Part shown: piece by piece, positions 21,988 to 32,129 of the stretch
Layout: the number at the start of each line of letters is the position of its first letter
How positions within the stretch are numbered: position 1 is the first letter of the stretch
From: Brevundimonas subvibrioides
Lineage (GTDB): Bacteria; Pseudomonadota; Alphaproteobacteria; Caulobacterales; Caulobacteraceae
DNA length: 64,000 nt
Reading direction: 5' to 3'
NCBI GenBank assembly: GCA_002280475.1
Contig: NCEB01000017.1
Location: 1 to 64,000 of the forward strand
Notes under the pieces: model-generated
What the model saw: only the letters and a program-made list of their open reading frames with translations
Database searches by the model: none
Told to the model about the DNA's origin: nothing
Program-made: the position numbers and the translations under genes

Positions 21988-23877
21988 TTACCCCCCTCCC
22001 AGCGCCACCGCCACGCGATAGGTCACGAACGCCGCCAGGTAGGCCAGGGCGAACATGTAGACGACCATGACCCACATCCATTTCCAGCTGTTCAGCTCGC
22101 GCTTGACCACGCCCAGTGTCGCCACGCACTGGGGCGCGAAGACATACCAGGCCAGGAAGGCCAGGCCCGTCGCCAGCGACCACTGCGCCGCCAGGGTGGT
22201 GGCCAGCAGGCTGCCCGCGCTCTCGGCGTCGGCGATGGCATAGACGGTGCCCAGCGCCGCGACCGCGACCTCGCGTGCCGCCATGCCGGGGATCAGGGCG
22301 ACGACCATCTGCCAGTTGAAGCCGATGGGGGCGAACAGCGGCTCCAGCGCCTGGCCCGCCATGCCGGCGAAGGAATAGTCGATGGCCGGGCCGGACGCGC
22401 CCTCGGGCGGATAGGGAAAGGTCGAGGCCGCCCAGACCAGGATCATCAGAGGCAGGATGATCCGGGCCGCCCGCTCCATGAAGATCCTGGCCCGGGTCCA
22501 CAGATTGAACAGCACGTTCCGGGCGTCCGGCCGCTTGTAGGCCGGCAGCTCCATCATGAAGGGCTCGACCGCGCCCCGCCAAAGCACCTTCCTGATGACG
22601 AAGGACACTGCGAGCGCCGAGACGATGCCCGCCGCATAGAGACCGAACATCACCAGCCCCTGCAGATTGGCGAAGCCCCAGACCGTCTGCTGGGGAATGA
22701 AGGCCGCGATGATCAGGGTGTAGACCGGGATGCGCGCCGAACAGGTCATCAGGGGCGCGACCATGATGGTGGTCAGCCGGTCCCGCTTGGCGTCGATCAC
22801 GCGGGCGGCCATGACGCCGGGAATGGCGCAGGCGAAGCTGGACAACAGGGGGATGAAGGCGCGCCCGTGCAGCCCCGCCCCACCCATGATCCGGTCCATC
22901 AGGAAGGCCGCCCGCGCCATATAGCCCAGGTCTTCCAGCAGGATGATGAAGGCGAACAGGATCACGATCTGGGGCAGGAAGACCAGCACGCCCCCCACGC
23001 CCGCGATCAGGCCGTCGACGATCAGGCTCTGCACCAGGGGCCAGACCGGGCCGGTGTCGGGCACGACCGAGGCGACGCCCGCGCCGACGATGCCGAACAC
23101 GGCCTCGATACCGTCCATGGCGGGGGTGGCCCAGGCGAAGACGGCCTGGAACATGACGAACAGCAGGGCCAGCAGGATCACCAGCCCCCCGACGGGATGC
23201 AGCAGGACGCCGTCGATCCGGCCGGTCAGGGTGTCGGGGCGTTCGGGCGGACGCACGCAGTCGCGCATGATCCGCTCGGCGCGACCATGGGCGGCGCGGA
23301 TGGCGGCGGCGTCCGGAGCCGTCCACTGGCCCTCGGAGCTTTCGGACCAGGCGGGCGCGGCAGCGGCCTCGATGGCGCTGACCAGTTCGGGGATGCCGCG
23401 CTTCCTCGTCGCGGTGGTGGTGATGACCGGCACGCCCAGGCTGGCGGACAGGCGCTCGAGGTCGATCCGCAGGCCCTGGCGTTCGGCGATGTCGAACATG
23501 TTCAGCGCCAGGACCATGGGCCGCCCCACGGCCTTCAGCTCCAGGATCAGGCGCAGGACCAGCCTCAGATTGGTGGCGTCGGCGACGGCGACGATGACGT
23601 CGGGCGCGACCTCCCCTTGCAGGCGGCCCAGCACCGCGTCGCGGGTGACCTCCTCGTCCGGGCTGCGGGCGCGCAGGGAATAGGTGCCGGGCAGGTCCAG
23701 CAGGGCGATGGACCGGCCGGACCTCGCCTGGACGCGCCCTTCCTTCCGCTCGACGGTGACGCCGGCGTAGTTGGCGACCTTCTGGTGGGCGCCGGTCAGG
23801 GCGTTGAACAGGGCGGTCTTGCCCGAGTTGGGATTGCCGACCAGGGCGACCCGGAGGGGTCTGACAAGGGCGTCCAT
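21988..23877 (-). CDS. feoB: Ferrous iron transporter B
   Basis: A 629-residue Fe(II) permease. The N-terminal G domain has GNPNSGKT (14-21), DLPGTYSL (61-68) and NMFD; the C-terminal part holds two gate regions and many TM helices (FIPLLSSFACAIPGVMAARVI with the conserved Cys, later a matching segment FNWQMVVALIPGMAAREVAV). It imports Fe(II) across the inner membrane in a GTP-dependent way. feoA directly precedes it: the feoA stop codon TAG abuts the feoB ATG, so the two are coupled. FeoC is absent, as is usual outside gammaproteobacteria. Confidence 0.96.
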   Translation of the reverse strand: MDALVRPLRVALVGNPNSGKTALFNALTGAHQKVANYAGVTVERKEGRVQARSGRSIALLDLPGTYSLRARSPDEEVTRDAVLGRLQGEVAPDVIVAVADATNLRLVLRLILELKAVGRPMVLALNMFDIAERQGLRIDLERLSASLGVPVITTTATRKRGIPELVSAIEAAAAPAWSESSEGQWTAPDAAAIRAAHGRAERIMRDCVRPPERPDTLTGRIDGVLLHPVGGLVILLALLFVMFQAVFAWATPAMDGIEAVFGIVGAGVASVVPDTGPVWPLVQSLIVDGLIAGVGGVLVFLPQIVILFAFIILLEDLGYMARAAFLMDRIMGGAGLHGRAFIPLLSSFACAIPGVMAARVIDAKRDRLTTIMVAPLMTCSARIPVYTLIIAAFIPQQTVWGFANLQGLVMFGLYAAGIVSALAVSFVIRKVLWRGAVEPFMMELPAYKRPDARNVLFNLWTRARIFMERAARIILPLMILVWAASTFPYPPEGASGPAIDYSFAGMAGQALEPLFAPIGFNWQMVVALIPGMAAREVAVAALGTVYAIADAESAGSLLATTLAAQWSLATGLAFLAWYVFAPQCVATLGVVKRELNSWKWMWVMVVYMFALAYLAAFVTYRVAVALGGG

Positions 23878-24150
23878 CTATTCGGCGGCTTCGGCGAACA
23901 GTTCGACGGTCAGGTTCGCCGCCTCGTGACGGCGCAGCGCCACCCGCATGTCGTCGACCTGCAGCGCCATCGGGTCGCGGCCGAACAGGCCGTTGTGCAG
24001 CAGCTGGACGCGGGCCCCCTCGATCAGGCCCAGTTCCAGCAGACGACGCTCCAGCTCGGCGGCGTGCGCGTCGGTCCCGCCCGGCTTGACCCGGGTGATG
24101 ACGCCCCGGTCGCCCAGGCGCGCGTCGGACAGGGAGATGACGGTGCTCAT
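23878..24150 (-). CDS. feoA: FeoA-type ferrous iron transport accessory protein
   Basis: A 90-residue SH3-like protein (GDRGVITRV near the start, RLLELGLIEGARVQLLHNGLFGRDPMALQVDDMRVALRR core pattern in pieces, ending AANLTVELF). FeoA binds FeoB and tunes its activity. It is the first gene of a two-gene operon with feoB. The ATG is placed at 24150. No clear Shine-Dalgarno precedes it and I could not identify a convincing Fur site. Confidence 0.93.
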   Translation of the reverse strand: MSTVISLSDARLGDRGVITRVKPGGTDAHAAELERRLLELGLIEGARVQLLHNGLFGRDPMALQVDDMRVALRRHEAANLTVELFAEAAE

Positions 24151-24224
24151 ATTGCGACTGCTTATCAGGCGCGGGACGGGGGCGTCCAGAGCATGGGGTG
24201 AGCTTGTCGCTGCGGCCGTTGCTT

Positions 24225-24363
24225 TCTCCCTCCCCCTTGTGGGGAGGGACCGCGAGCGTCAGCGAGCGCGGGTGGGGTCGTGTGTGCGGAGTGCGATGTC
24301 CTGTTCGCACCCCACCCTGGCTCCGCTGCGCTCCGCCGTCCCTCCCCATGAAGGGGAGGGAGA
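24225..24363. repeat. Intergenic inverted repeat, family A-like
   Basis: Outer blocks TCTCCCTCCCCCTTGTGG and CCATGAAGGGGAGGGAGA are inverted partners, as are GGGTGGGGTCG and GCACCCCACCC further in; the arms also include GCGAGCGTCAGCGAGCGC and CTCCGCTGCGCTCCGC. It lies between the divergent feoA and serS genes in the 282-bp gap, leaving about 70 bp on each side for promoters. Confidence 0.85.
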
Positions 24364-24417
24364 GTTCGAGCGTTTGCCCCTTCCGGCGACGCCCGCTAGA
24401 CCGTCCGCTCCTCCTGA

Positions 24418-25845
<1,428 letters not shown>

Positions 25846-25855
25846 CCGCCGGTTT

Positions 25856-26012
25856 CCTTCTCCCCTTGCGGGAGAAGGTGGCCCGGAGGGCCGGATGAGG
25901 GGTACGGCGACGCGGACGAGGTGTGTCCTTGAAGCGCCCCTTTCAGCGACCGAGTTTCACCCCTCATCCGACCTCGCTTCGCTCGGCCACCTTCTCCCGC
26001 AAGGGGAGAAGG
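25856..26012. repeat. Intergenic inverted repeat, family B (copy 2)
   Basis: CCTTCTCCCCTTGCGGGAG at the left end is inverted at the right end (CTCCCGCAAGGGGAGAAGG), giving outer arms of about 20 bp, and GGATGAGGGGT pairs with ACCCCTCATCC inside. It fills almost the whole serS-surE gap; its right end is the ribosome binding site of surE. Confidence 0.88.
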
Positions 26013-26014
26013 GG
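26001..26014 (+). promoter_or_regulatory. Ribosome binding site of surE, supplied by repeat arm
   Basis: AAGGGGAGAAGGGG, the right end of the family B repeat, lies two bases before the TTG start of surE. GGAG lies about nine bases upstream, a suitable spacing. This supports the TTG start, which also gives the exact SurE N-terminus. Confidence 0.65.
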
Positions 26015-26016
26015 TC

Positions 26017-26850
26017 TTGAAAATCCTCCTGACCAACGACGACGGGATCGAGGCCGAGGGGCTGGCGTGCCTGGAACGCATCGCGCGGACCCTGTCGGAC
26101 GACGTGTGGGTGGTGGCGCCGCAGGAGGAGCAGTCCGGCAAGGGGCGGGGGATCACCCTGACCGAGCCCCTGCGCGTCAACCGGTTCGGCGAGCGTCGGT
26201 TCGCGGTGACGGGGACGCCGACGGACTGTGTCGTGCTGGCGGTCAACGACCTGATGCCGGAGCGGCCCGATCTGGTGTTGAGCGGCGTCAACCGGGGGCA
26301 CAATGTGGGGGAAGATTGCTCCTATTCCGGCACGGTGGCGGGGGCGTTGCAGGGGATGGCGTTCGGCATCCGCTCGATCGCCCTGAGCCAGAGCCTGGAG
26401 CGGTTTCACGACGAGGTGACGGCCCACTGGGAGACGGCCGAGGCCTTCGCGCCGGCCATCATCAGCCGCCTGCTGGCCCAGCCGTGGAACGCAGGCGTGG
26501 TGATGAACCTGAACTTCCCCGCCCGGCCGCCCGAGGCCGTCACCGAGGTCGAGGTGACGACGCAGGGCTTCCGCCAGGCCGGAGAGATGCACGCGGTCAA
26601 ACGCACCGACCTGCGCGGCCGCGACTACTACTGGATGAGCTTTCGCGGGACGAAACAGGACCACGCGCCGGGCACCGACCTGCGCGCCATGGACGACGGC
26701 AAGATCTCGGTCACGCCCCTGCACATCGACCTGACGCACCGCGAGAGCGTCCACGACCTGAAGGGCATCCTCGGGGGCGTGCCGCCCAAGGAACTCTCCC
26801 CCCACTGGGGGGAGACAGGACGCCCAGCGTCCAGAGGGGGGCCCGAATGA
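26017..26850 (+). CDS. surE: 5'/3'-nucleotidase SurE with repeat-derived tail
   Basis: A 277-residue metal-dependent nucleotidase. The N-terminus KILLTNDDGI carries the metal-binding Asp pair (residues 8-9), and SGVNRGHNVGED and YSGTVAGALQG are the other family motifs. It starts with TTG at 26017. The last ~18 residues (ELSPHWGETGRPASRGGPE) do not look like SurE: they are translated from a family D repeat that begins at 26794, so a repeat insertion has replaced or extended the original end. surE and pcm adjacency is the classic arrangement, in which both repair damage in stationary phase. Confidence 0.94.
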   Translation: MKILLTNDDGIEAEGLACLERIARTLSDDVWVVAPQEEQSGKGRGITLTEPLRVNRFGERRFAVTGTPTDCVVLAVNDLMPERPDLVLSGVNRGHNVGEDCSYSGTVAGALQGMAFGIRSIALSQSLERFHDEVTAHWETAEAFAPAIISRLLAQPWNAGVVMNLNFPARPPEAVTEVEVTTQGFRQAGEMHAVKRTDLRGRDYYWMSFRGTKQDHAPGTDLRAMDDGKISVTPLHIDLTHRESVHDLKGILGGVPPKELSPHWGETGRPASRGGPE

Positions 26851-26908
26851 ACGGACTGGCCCCCCTCGGCCTCGCAAGGGCGAGGCCTCTCCCCCCAGGG
26901 GGGGGAGA
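26794..26908. repeat. Inverted repeat, family D, spanning the surE-pcm junction
   Basis: CTCTCCCCCCACTGGGG at the left and CTCTCCCCCCAGGGGGG at the right, with GGGGGGCCC and GGCCCCCC-type blocks in between, form nested palindromes. The left part is translated as the tail of surE, and the right end provides the G-rich Shine-Dalgarno sequence and touches the GTG start of pcm. Confidence 0.75.
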
Positions 26909-27553
26909 GTGAATTTGCGCGACGACCGGGCCGGGCGGTTGATCCTGTCGCTGCGGCAGCAGGGGGTGACGGACCCGCGCGTTCTGGCGGCGATGGAGTC
27001 CATCGACCGCGCCGTCTTCGTCCATGAGAAATTTCTGGACCAGGCCTGGGAGGATCAGGCCCTGCCGATCGACTGCGCCCAGACGATCAGCCAGCCCTAT
27101 ATCGTCGGCCTGATGACCCAGGCCCTGATGGTCGAACCCCGCCACCGGGTGCTGGAGATCGGCACGGGCAGCGGATACCAGTGCGCGGTCCTGAGCCGGC
27201 TCGCGCGCTATGTCTATTCGGTGGAGCGGTATCGCAGCCTGATGGTCGAGGCCGAGGCCAAGCTGAAGACGCTGGAGATCGACAACGTCATCACCAAACA
27301 TTCCGACGGAGGGCTGGGCTGGCCTGAACAGGCGCCGTTCGACCGGATCATGGTCACGGCGGCGGCCCCGACTGAGCCGACCGAACTGCTGAAACAGCTG
27401 AAGCCCGGCGGGGTGCTGGTGGCGCCGGTCGGGCGGACGTCGGTGCAGATGCTGCATCGCTATGTGGGCCAGGACGACGGCAGCTTCCGCCGCGAGAGCC
27501 TGTGCGAGGTCCGGTTCGTGCCCCTGGTCGAGGGGACGGCGAAGGAGGGGTAG
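26909..27553 (+). CDS. pcm: Protein-L-isoaspartate O-methyltransferase
   Basis: A 214-residue SAM enzyme that methylates isoaspartyl residues in aged proteins. VLEIGTGSGYQCAVLSRLA is the SAM loop; the N-terminal helix (MESIDRAVFVHEKFLDQAWEDQALPIDCAQTISQPYIVG pattern in pieces) and the later FDRIMVTAAAPTEP segment are typical. The start is taken as GTG at 26909; a TTG at 26915 (spaced better from the G-rich repeat end) is possible. It pairs with surE. Confidence 0.94.
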   Translation: MNLRDDRAGRLILSLRQQGVTDPRVLAAMESIDRAVFVHEKFLDQAWEDQALPIDCAQTISQPYIVGLMTQALMVEPRHRVLEIGTGSGYQCAVLSRLARYVYSVERYRSLMVEAEAKLKTLEIDNVITKHSDGGLGWPEQAPFDRIMVTAAAPTEPTELLKQLKPGGVLVAPVGRTSVQMLHRYVGQDDGSFRRESLCEVRFVPLVEGTAKEG

Positions 27554-27560
27554 GCGGGAT

Positions 27561-27730
27561 GTCTCCTCCCTGTCGGCCGCTTGGCCGATGGGGAGGTGGA
27601 TGCGAGCCCTTGCGAGCAGACGGAGGGGTTCTTGACCCGCAGGCAGTGTCGCCGCGTCAAGAACCCTTCCGTCACTTCGCTTCGCTGCGTGCCACCTCCC
27701 CATTCGCCAAGCTGCGAACGGGGAGGAGAC
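27561..27730. repeat. Intergenic inverted repeat, family C (copy 1)
   Basis: GTCTCCTCCC at the left and GGGAGGAGAC at the right are exact inverted ends; inside, GAGGGGTTCTTGAC pairs with TCAAGAACCCTTCC. The block CCACCTCCCCATTCGCCAA near the right is shared word for word with the copy at 48316-48471. It lies between pcm and the LysM/LytM gene. Confidence 0.88.
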
Positions 27731-27830
27731 TGAGACCCATTAACCTTTCCGCCCCACTTTCGCGCGCTTTGGCGGCTTGGCTTGGAGCGCGACGCGGGGC
27801 ATGTCGGGCATGAAGAACGGGGAGGGGCCG

Positions 27831-28883
27831 ATGGCTTTCGGACAATGGATCAGGGCGGGCGTGATCGCCCTCCTCGGCATGGCGGCGACGGCCTGCGTCA
27901 GCTATCCGGAGGCTCCGCGGTACTCGACCCGGCCGATGCCCGGATACGGCGGGACCGCGCCGGTTCCGCCCGGCTATGCGCCGCCCGCCTATGGCAACAC
28001 GCCCGCGCCGCCGGTCTATGAGGCCCCGCCGCCCGCGACCGCTCCGGTCGAGCGGATCGAGGGTGGGGCCCTGCCGCCGCCCTCGAGCACGGGCGGTTCG
28101 ACCTATTCGCCGCCGCCAGCTTCTGCGCCTCCCGCCTATGTGTCCCCCTCCGCGCCGGTGTCGGTCACCGCGGGCGCCGCCTACACGATCCAGCCGGGAG
28201 ATACGATCTCGGGCGTCGGACGCCGGTTCCAGACCCCGGTCCAGACCCTGATCGACCTGAACGGCCTGGGGCCGCGCGGCGCGATCGCGCCCGGCCAGTC
28301 GATCATCCTGCCCGACAGCGCCATCGACACGGGCTCGGACCCCTATGCGACCGGGCCCACGCCCATTGGCGTCATCGTGCCCGAGAACGGGATCGCGCCG
28401 CCGCCCCCGCCGCCGCCGTCGGGCAATCCGGCCGCCCCGCCTCCGCCGCGCCAGCCCGCGAGCAGCGGACAGACGGGCACAGCCGCGCCCGGCTCGGTCG
28501 CCCTGCAATGGCCGGTGCGCGGCGAGATCGTGCGGCGTTTCGGGCCCGTCGGCCTGGGCGAGCGCAACAACGGCATCAACATCGGCGCGCCCGCCGGGGC
28601 CAGCGTGGTCGCGGCGGCGGATGGCCGGGTGGCCTATGTCGGCGACGACCTGGTGGGGCAGGGGCTGACGGTGCTGATCGTCCACCGCGACGGCTGGCGC
28701 ACGGTCTATGGCCACCTGGGCTCGGCCACGGTCGACGACAACCAGGACGTCCGCGCGGGCCAGCAGATCGGCACGGTCGGCCTGACCGCCGGCGACGGTC
28801 GACCCTCGATCCACTTCGAGACGCGACGCATGCGAGGCGACGAGCCGGTGGCGATCGATCCGGTGACGGTGCTGCCGAGGTAG
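27831..28883 (+). CDS. NlpD/EnvC-like lipoprotein, LysM plus degenerate LytM
   Basis: A 350-residue envelope protein. A short hydrophobic leader ends at a Cys (GMAATAC), consistent with a lipoprotein. A Pro/Ala-rich spacer precedes a LysM peptidoglycan-binding domain (YTIQPGDTISGVGRRFQTPVQ..., ending IAPGQSIILP), another Pro-rich linker and a C-terminal M23/LytM domain (VYGHLGS, SIHFETRR). The M23 zinc ligands are partly missing: NNGINIGAP replaces HxGxD and SIHFE replaces HxH. Such inactive LytM factors activate cell-division amidases rather than cut peptidoglycan themselves. The ATG at 27831 follows GGGGAGGGG. In-frame ATGs at 27801 and 27810 are weaker choices. Confidence 0.85.
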   Translation: MAFGQWIRAGVIALLGMAATACVSYPEAPRYSTRPMPGYGGTAPVPPGYAPPAYGNTPAPPVYEAPPPATAPVERIEGGALPPPSSTGGSTYSPPPASAPPAYVSPSAPVSVTAGAAYTIQPGDTISGVGRRFQTPVQTLIDLNGLGPRGAIAPGQSIILPDSAIDTGSDPYATGPTPIGVIVPENGIAPPPPPPPSGNPAAPPPPRQPASSGQTGTAAPGSVALQWPVRGEIVRRFGPVGLGERNNGINIGAPAGASVVAAADGRVAYVGDDLVGQGLTVLIVHRDGWRTVYGHLGSATVDDNQDVRAGQQIGTVGLTAGDGRPSIHFETRRMRGDEPVAIDPVTVLPR

Positions 28884-28887
28884 ATCG

Positions 28888-28908
28888 CCCTCTCCCTAGG
28901 GGAGAGGG
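28888..28908 (+). terminator. Hairpin after the LysM/LytM gene
   Basis: CCCTCTCCC (28888-28896) pairs with GGGAGAGGG (28900-28908) around a three-base loop, just after the stop codon. No T tract follows, so termination is uncertain. Confidence 0.45.
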
Positions 28909-29010
28909 ATCGATGGACGTTGCATCCCGTTACGCTCGGCCCTAGGTATCGCGCCTCGTTTTCAATGGGCGCCCGACTGCGAGGCCTGCCCTCCTGTCGG
29001 GGAAGACACC

Positions 29011-29337
29011 ATGACCACCACCGCTGACGGCGGCATCGTCGCCTTGATCGTGCAGTTCCTGCCGTTCGTCGCCATCTTCGTGCTGTTCTACTTCCTGCTG
29101 ATCCGGCCGCAGCAGAAGCGCGCCAAGGAGCACCAGGCGCTGATCTCGGCGGTCAAGCGCGGCGACGTGATCGTGCTGTCGTCGGGCCTGATCGGCAAGG
29201 TGACCCGCGTCGAGGACGCCGAGGTCAACGTCGAGATCGCGCCGTCGGTCAACGTCCGCGTGGTCAAGGGCATGATCGCCGAGGTCCGTAACCGCACCGC
29301 CATCGCCGCCAACGATTCCAAGCCCGCCAAGGCCTGA
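29011..29337 (+). CDS. yajC: Sec translocon accessory protein YajC
   Basis: A 108-residue single-pass inner membrane protein. The TM helix (LIVQFLPFVAIFVLFYFLLIRPQQ region, residues about 10-33) ends in the YajC hallmark RPQQKR, followed by a small cytoplasmic domain (KRGDVIVLSSGLIGKVTRV). YajC joins SecD and SecF, and the three genes are in the canonical order with gaps of 32 bp and an overlap. Confidence 0.96.
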   Translation: MTTTADGGIVALIVQFLPFVAIFVLFYFLLIRPQQKRAKEHQALISAVKRGDVIVLSSGLIGKVTRVEDAEVNVEIAPSVNVRVVKGMIAEVRNRTAIAANDSKPAKA

Positions 29338-29369
29338 TCCGCTCGTTCGCTGAACCGGAACCCTAGTCC

Positions 29370-30962
29370 ATGATTCAGCTGTCGCGCTGGAAGGTCATCC
29401 TCGTCGTCCTGGCTCTGGTGTTCGGGGTGCTGTTCGCCCTGCCGAACATGCTGAGCCCGGCTCAACGCAAGGCGATGCCGGGCTTTCTGCCCAAGGGCAC
29501 GCTGAACCTGGGTCTGGATCTGCGAGGCGGATCGTATCTGCTGCTCGAGGTCGACACGGTCGAGATGCGCGAGAAGCGCGTCACCAACCTGCTCGAAGAC
29601 GTCCGCGTCGCCCTGCGTGAAGAGCGGATCGCCACGACCGCCATCGCCCGCGAGGAACGCGGCGCCCTGGTGACCCTGTCCAGCCCGGCGCAGCAGGACG
29701 CGGCCTTCGAGGCCCTGCAGCTGGCCGCCGGCGCGCCCGGCGCGAACGGCCAGTCGGACCGGCTGGCCCAGCGCGTCGGTTCGGACCGGGTGCGGCTGGC
29801 CTTCACCGACACGGCCTGGAACGGCATGGCCTCCCAGGCCGTGGACCAGTCGATCGAGGTGGTGCGCCGCCGGATCGATTCGCTGGGCACGCGCGAACCC
29901 TCCATCACCCGCCAGGGCGCCGACCGCATCGTGGTCCAGGCCCCCGGCGAGAGCGACCCGGCCGCGCTGGAACGGGTCATCGGCCAGACGGCGCAGCTGA
30001 CCTTCCAGATGGTCGACGTCGACAATCAGGCCCAGGCGCTGCAGTCCGGCCTGATCCCGCCGGACGCCGAGGTGCTGCAGGACGAGGTCGGAACCCCCTA
30101 TCTGGTCAAGCGCCGCATCCTGGTCTCGGGCGAGAACCTGACGCGCGCCAGCGTCGGCGCGGACCAGAGCGGTCGCCCCGCCATCGACTTCCGCTTCGAC
30201 GGCCAGGGCGCGCGTCGCTTTGGCGAGGCGACGGCCCAGAACATCGGCCGGCCCTTCGCCATCATACTGGACGGGCGGGTCATCTCCGCTCCGAGAATCA
30301 ATGGGGCGATCACCGGGGGAACGGGTCAGATCGAGGGCGGCTTCACCATCGAATCGGCCTCGGAACTGGTCAATCTGCTGAACGGCGGGGCCCTGCCCGC
30401 GCCGCTGTCGGTCGAGGAACGGCGAACGGTGACGGCCGAACTGGGCGCCGACGCCGTGGCGGCGGGGGCCCTGTCCACGGCGATCGCCTTCGTCATCATC
30501 ATCGCCTTCATGATCCTGTCCTACGGCTTCCTGTTCGGCGGCGTGTCGGTGCTGGGGCTGCTGCTGAACGGCCTGATGATCATCGCCGCCATGTCGATGA
30601 CGCAGGCGACCCTGACCCTGCCGGGCATCGCGGGTCTGATCCTGACCTTCGCCGTGGCGGTGGACGCCAATGTGCTGATCTATGAGCGGATGCGAGACGA
30701 GGCGCGGGCCGGGCGGTCCGTCATCGCCTCCATGGACGCGGGCTTCAACAAGGCCTGGGGCACGATCCTGGACGCCAACGTCACGACCCTGGTGGCGGCG
30801 CTGATCATGTTCATCTTCGGGGCCGGACCGGTGCGCGGCTTCGCCTGGACGCTGAGCATCGGCGTGTTCACCTCGGTGTTCTCGGCCGTGTTGGTGGCGC
30901 AGGTGCTGCTGGCCTACTGGCTGAAGGCGCGCCGTCCCAAGAAACTGCCGATCGCGGAGTGA
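29370..30962 (+). CDS. secD: Protein translocase subunit SecD
   Basis: A 530-residue membrane protein. It has an N-terminal TM helix, the periplasmic P1 region with GLDLRGGSYLLLEVD, and the six-helix RND-like channel with FAVAVDANVLIYERMRDEARAG (the proton-relay Asp is in VDANV) toward the C-terminus. SecDF uses the proton gradient to pull proteins across the inner membrane. The stop overlaps the secF start (TGATG). Confidence 0.97.
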   Translation: MIQLSRWKVILVVLALVFGVLFALPNMLSPAQRKAMPGFLPKGTLNLGLDLRGGSYLLLEVDTVEMREKRVTNLLEDVRVALREERIATTAIAREERGALVTLSSPAQQDAAFEALQLAAGAPGANGQSDRLAQRVGSDRVRLAFTDTAWNGMASQAVDQSIEVVRRRIDSLGTREPSITRQGADRIVVQAPGESDPAALERVIGQTAQLTFQMVDVDNQAQALQSGLIPPDAEVLQDEVGTPYLVKRRILVSGENLTRASVGADQSGRPAIDFRFDGQGARRFGEATAQNIGRPFAIILDGRVISAPRINGAITGGTGQIEGGFTIESASELVNLLNGGALPAPLSVEERRTVTAELGADAVAAGALSTAIAFVIIIAFMILSYGFLFGGVSVLGLLLNGLMIIAAMSMTQATLTLPGIAGLILTFAVAVDANVLIYERMRDEARAGRSVIASMDAGFNKAWGTILDANVTTLVAALIMFIFGAGPVRGFAWTLSIGVFTSVFSAVLVAQVLLAYWLKARRPKKLPIAE

Positions 30963-31930
30963 TGGCGATGACCTGGTGGCCCCTGATCAAGATCGTTCCG
31001 ATCAAGACGAACCTGAAGTTCGTCCGCTTCGCCAAATTCTTCGGCGCGCTGTCGGCGGTGCTGTGCGTCGCCTCGATCATCAGCGTCGTCTATCCCGGCA
31101 TGGTCCTGGGCATCGATTTCCGCGGTGGGGCGGCGATGGAGCTGACCACCTCGGACGGGCGGCCGCTTGACCTGGAAGAAGTCCGGACCGCCGTGGACGG
31201 CCTGGGCATGGGCGATGTGGGCGTACAGGGGATCGACGACGATTCCAGCGCCATCCTGCGCTTCCAGATTCCCGACGGTCAGGCCCAGTCCGAGGTGGTC
31301 CAGCAGGTGCAGCAGGCGATCACCGCCGATGTCGGAGCCGTCACCTATTCCGGCGTCAGCGTCGTCGGGTCCAAGGTCTCGGGCGAGCTGTTCACCTCGG
31401 GCCTGCTGGCGCTGGGCGCGGCCATCGTCTTGATGTTCGCCTATATCTGGTTCCGGTTCGAGCCGCAGTTCGGCTTCGGTGCCGTGGCGGGCCTGGTGCA
31501 TGACGTCATCCTGGTGTTCGGGCTGATCGTGCTGTTCCGGCTCGAGTTCAACCTGAACATGGTCGCGGCCATCCTGACGGTCATCGGCTATTCGATGAAC
31601 GACACCGTCGTGGTGTTCGACCGCCTCCGCGAGAACCTGCGCAAGTACAAGACCATGCCCCTGCGCGACGTGATCGACCTGTCGATCAACGAGACCCTGT
31701 CGCGGACCATCATCACCGGCGTGACGGCGATCATGGTGCTGGCGGCGCTGGCGGTGTTCGGCGGGGTGGCCCTGTTCGGCTTCTCGATCGCCCTGATGGC
31801 CGGCATCATCATCGGCACCTACTCGTCGGTCTATGTCGCCGCGCCCATCATCCTGCTGTGGGGCGTCAAGCGCGGCGAGTTCGCGGAAGAGGCCAAGGCG
31901 ATCAAGCTGGGGATGGCGAGCCGGCCGTAG
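30962..31930 (+). CDS. secF: Protein translocase subunit SecF
   Basis: A 322-residue partner of SecD with the same RND-like fold: VLGIDFRGGAAMEL in the periplasmic part and IGYSMNDTVVVFDRLRENLRKY in the channel. The ATG at 30962 overlaps the secD stop by one base; a second ATG at 30968 is possible. It is the last gene of the yajC-secD-secF operon; a repeat element follows. Confidence 0.97.
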   Translation: MAMTWWPLIKIVPIKTNLKFVRFAKFFGALSAVLCVASIISVVYPGMVLGIDFRGGAAMELTTSDGRPLDLEEVRTAVDGLGMGDVGVQGIDDDSSAILRFQIPDGQAQSEVVQQVQQAITADVGAVTYSGVSVVGSKVSGELFTSGLLALGAAIVLMFAYIWFRFEPQFGFGAVAGLVHDVILVFGLIVLFRLEFNLNMVAAILTVIGYSMNDTVVVFDRLRENLRKYKTMPLRDVIDLSINETLSRTIITGVTAIMVLAALAVFGGVALFGFSIALMAGIIIGTYSSVYVAAPIILLWGVKRGEFAEEAKAIKLGMASRP

Positions 31931-31941
31931 GGTAGAGGCGG

Positions 31942-32094
31942 CTTCTCCCTCCCCGGAAAGGGGAGGGTGGTCGAAGCGAAGCGGAGACCGGGTGGGGACG
32001 GCCGGTTTCGCTGAACTCCGCCATCGCCTGTGTGTCGCCTCGCCGCCCCCACCCGGTCCGTTCGCGACCACCCTCCCCCGCAGGGGGCGGGAGA
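31942..32094. repeat. Intergenic inverted repeat, family A (full copy)
   Basis: CTTCTCCCTCCCCGGAA, GGGGAGGGTGGTCG and GCGGAGACCGGGTGGGG on the left are inverted on the right as CCCCCACCCGGTCCG, CGACCACCCTCCCC and GGGGGCGGGAGA. It lies between secF and the PuuD-like gene and matches the shortened copy at 13339-13466. Confidence 0.87.
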
Positions 32095-32129
32095 TGTAGA
32101 GTGCGACACGACTCAAACGGGGGACATCA

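Noticed and set aside
24151-24168. Fur site before feoA (TGATAAGCAGTCGCA on the minus strand)
   Set aside because: Only loosely palindromic and not close enough to known Fur boxes to claim, although the location would make sense.
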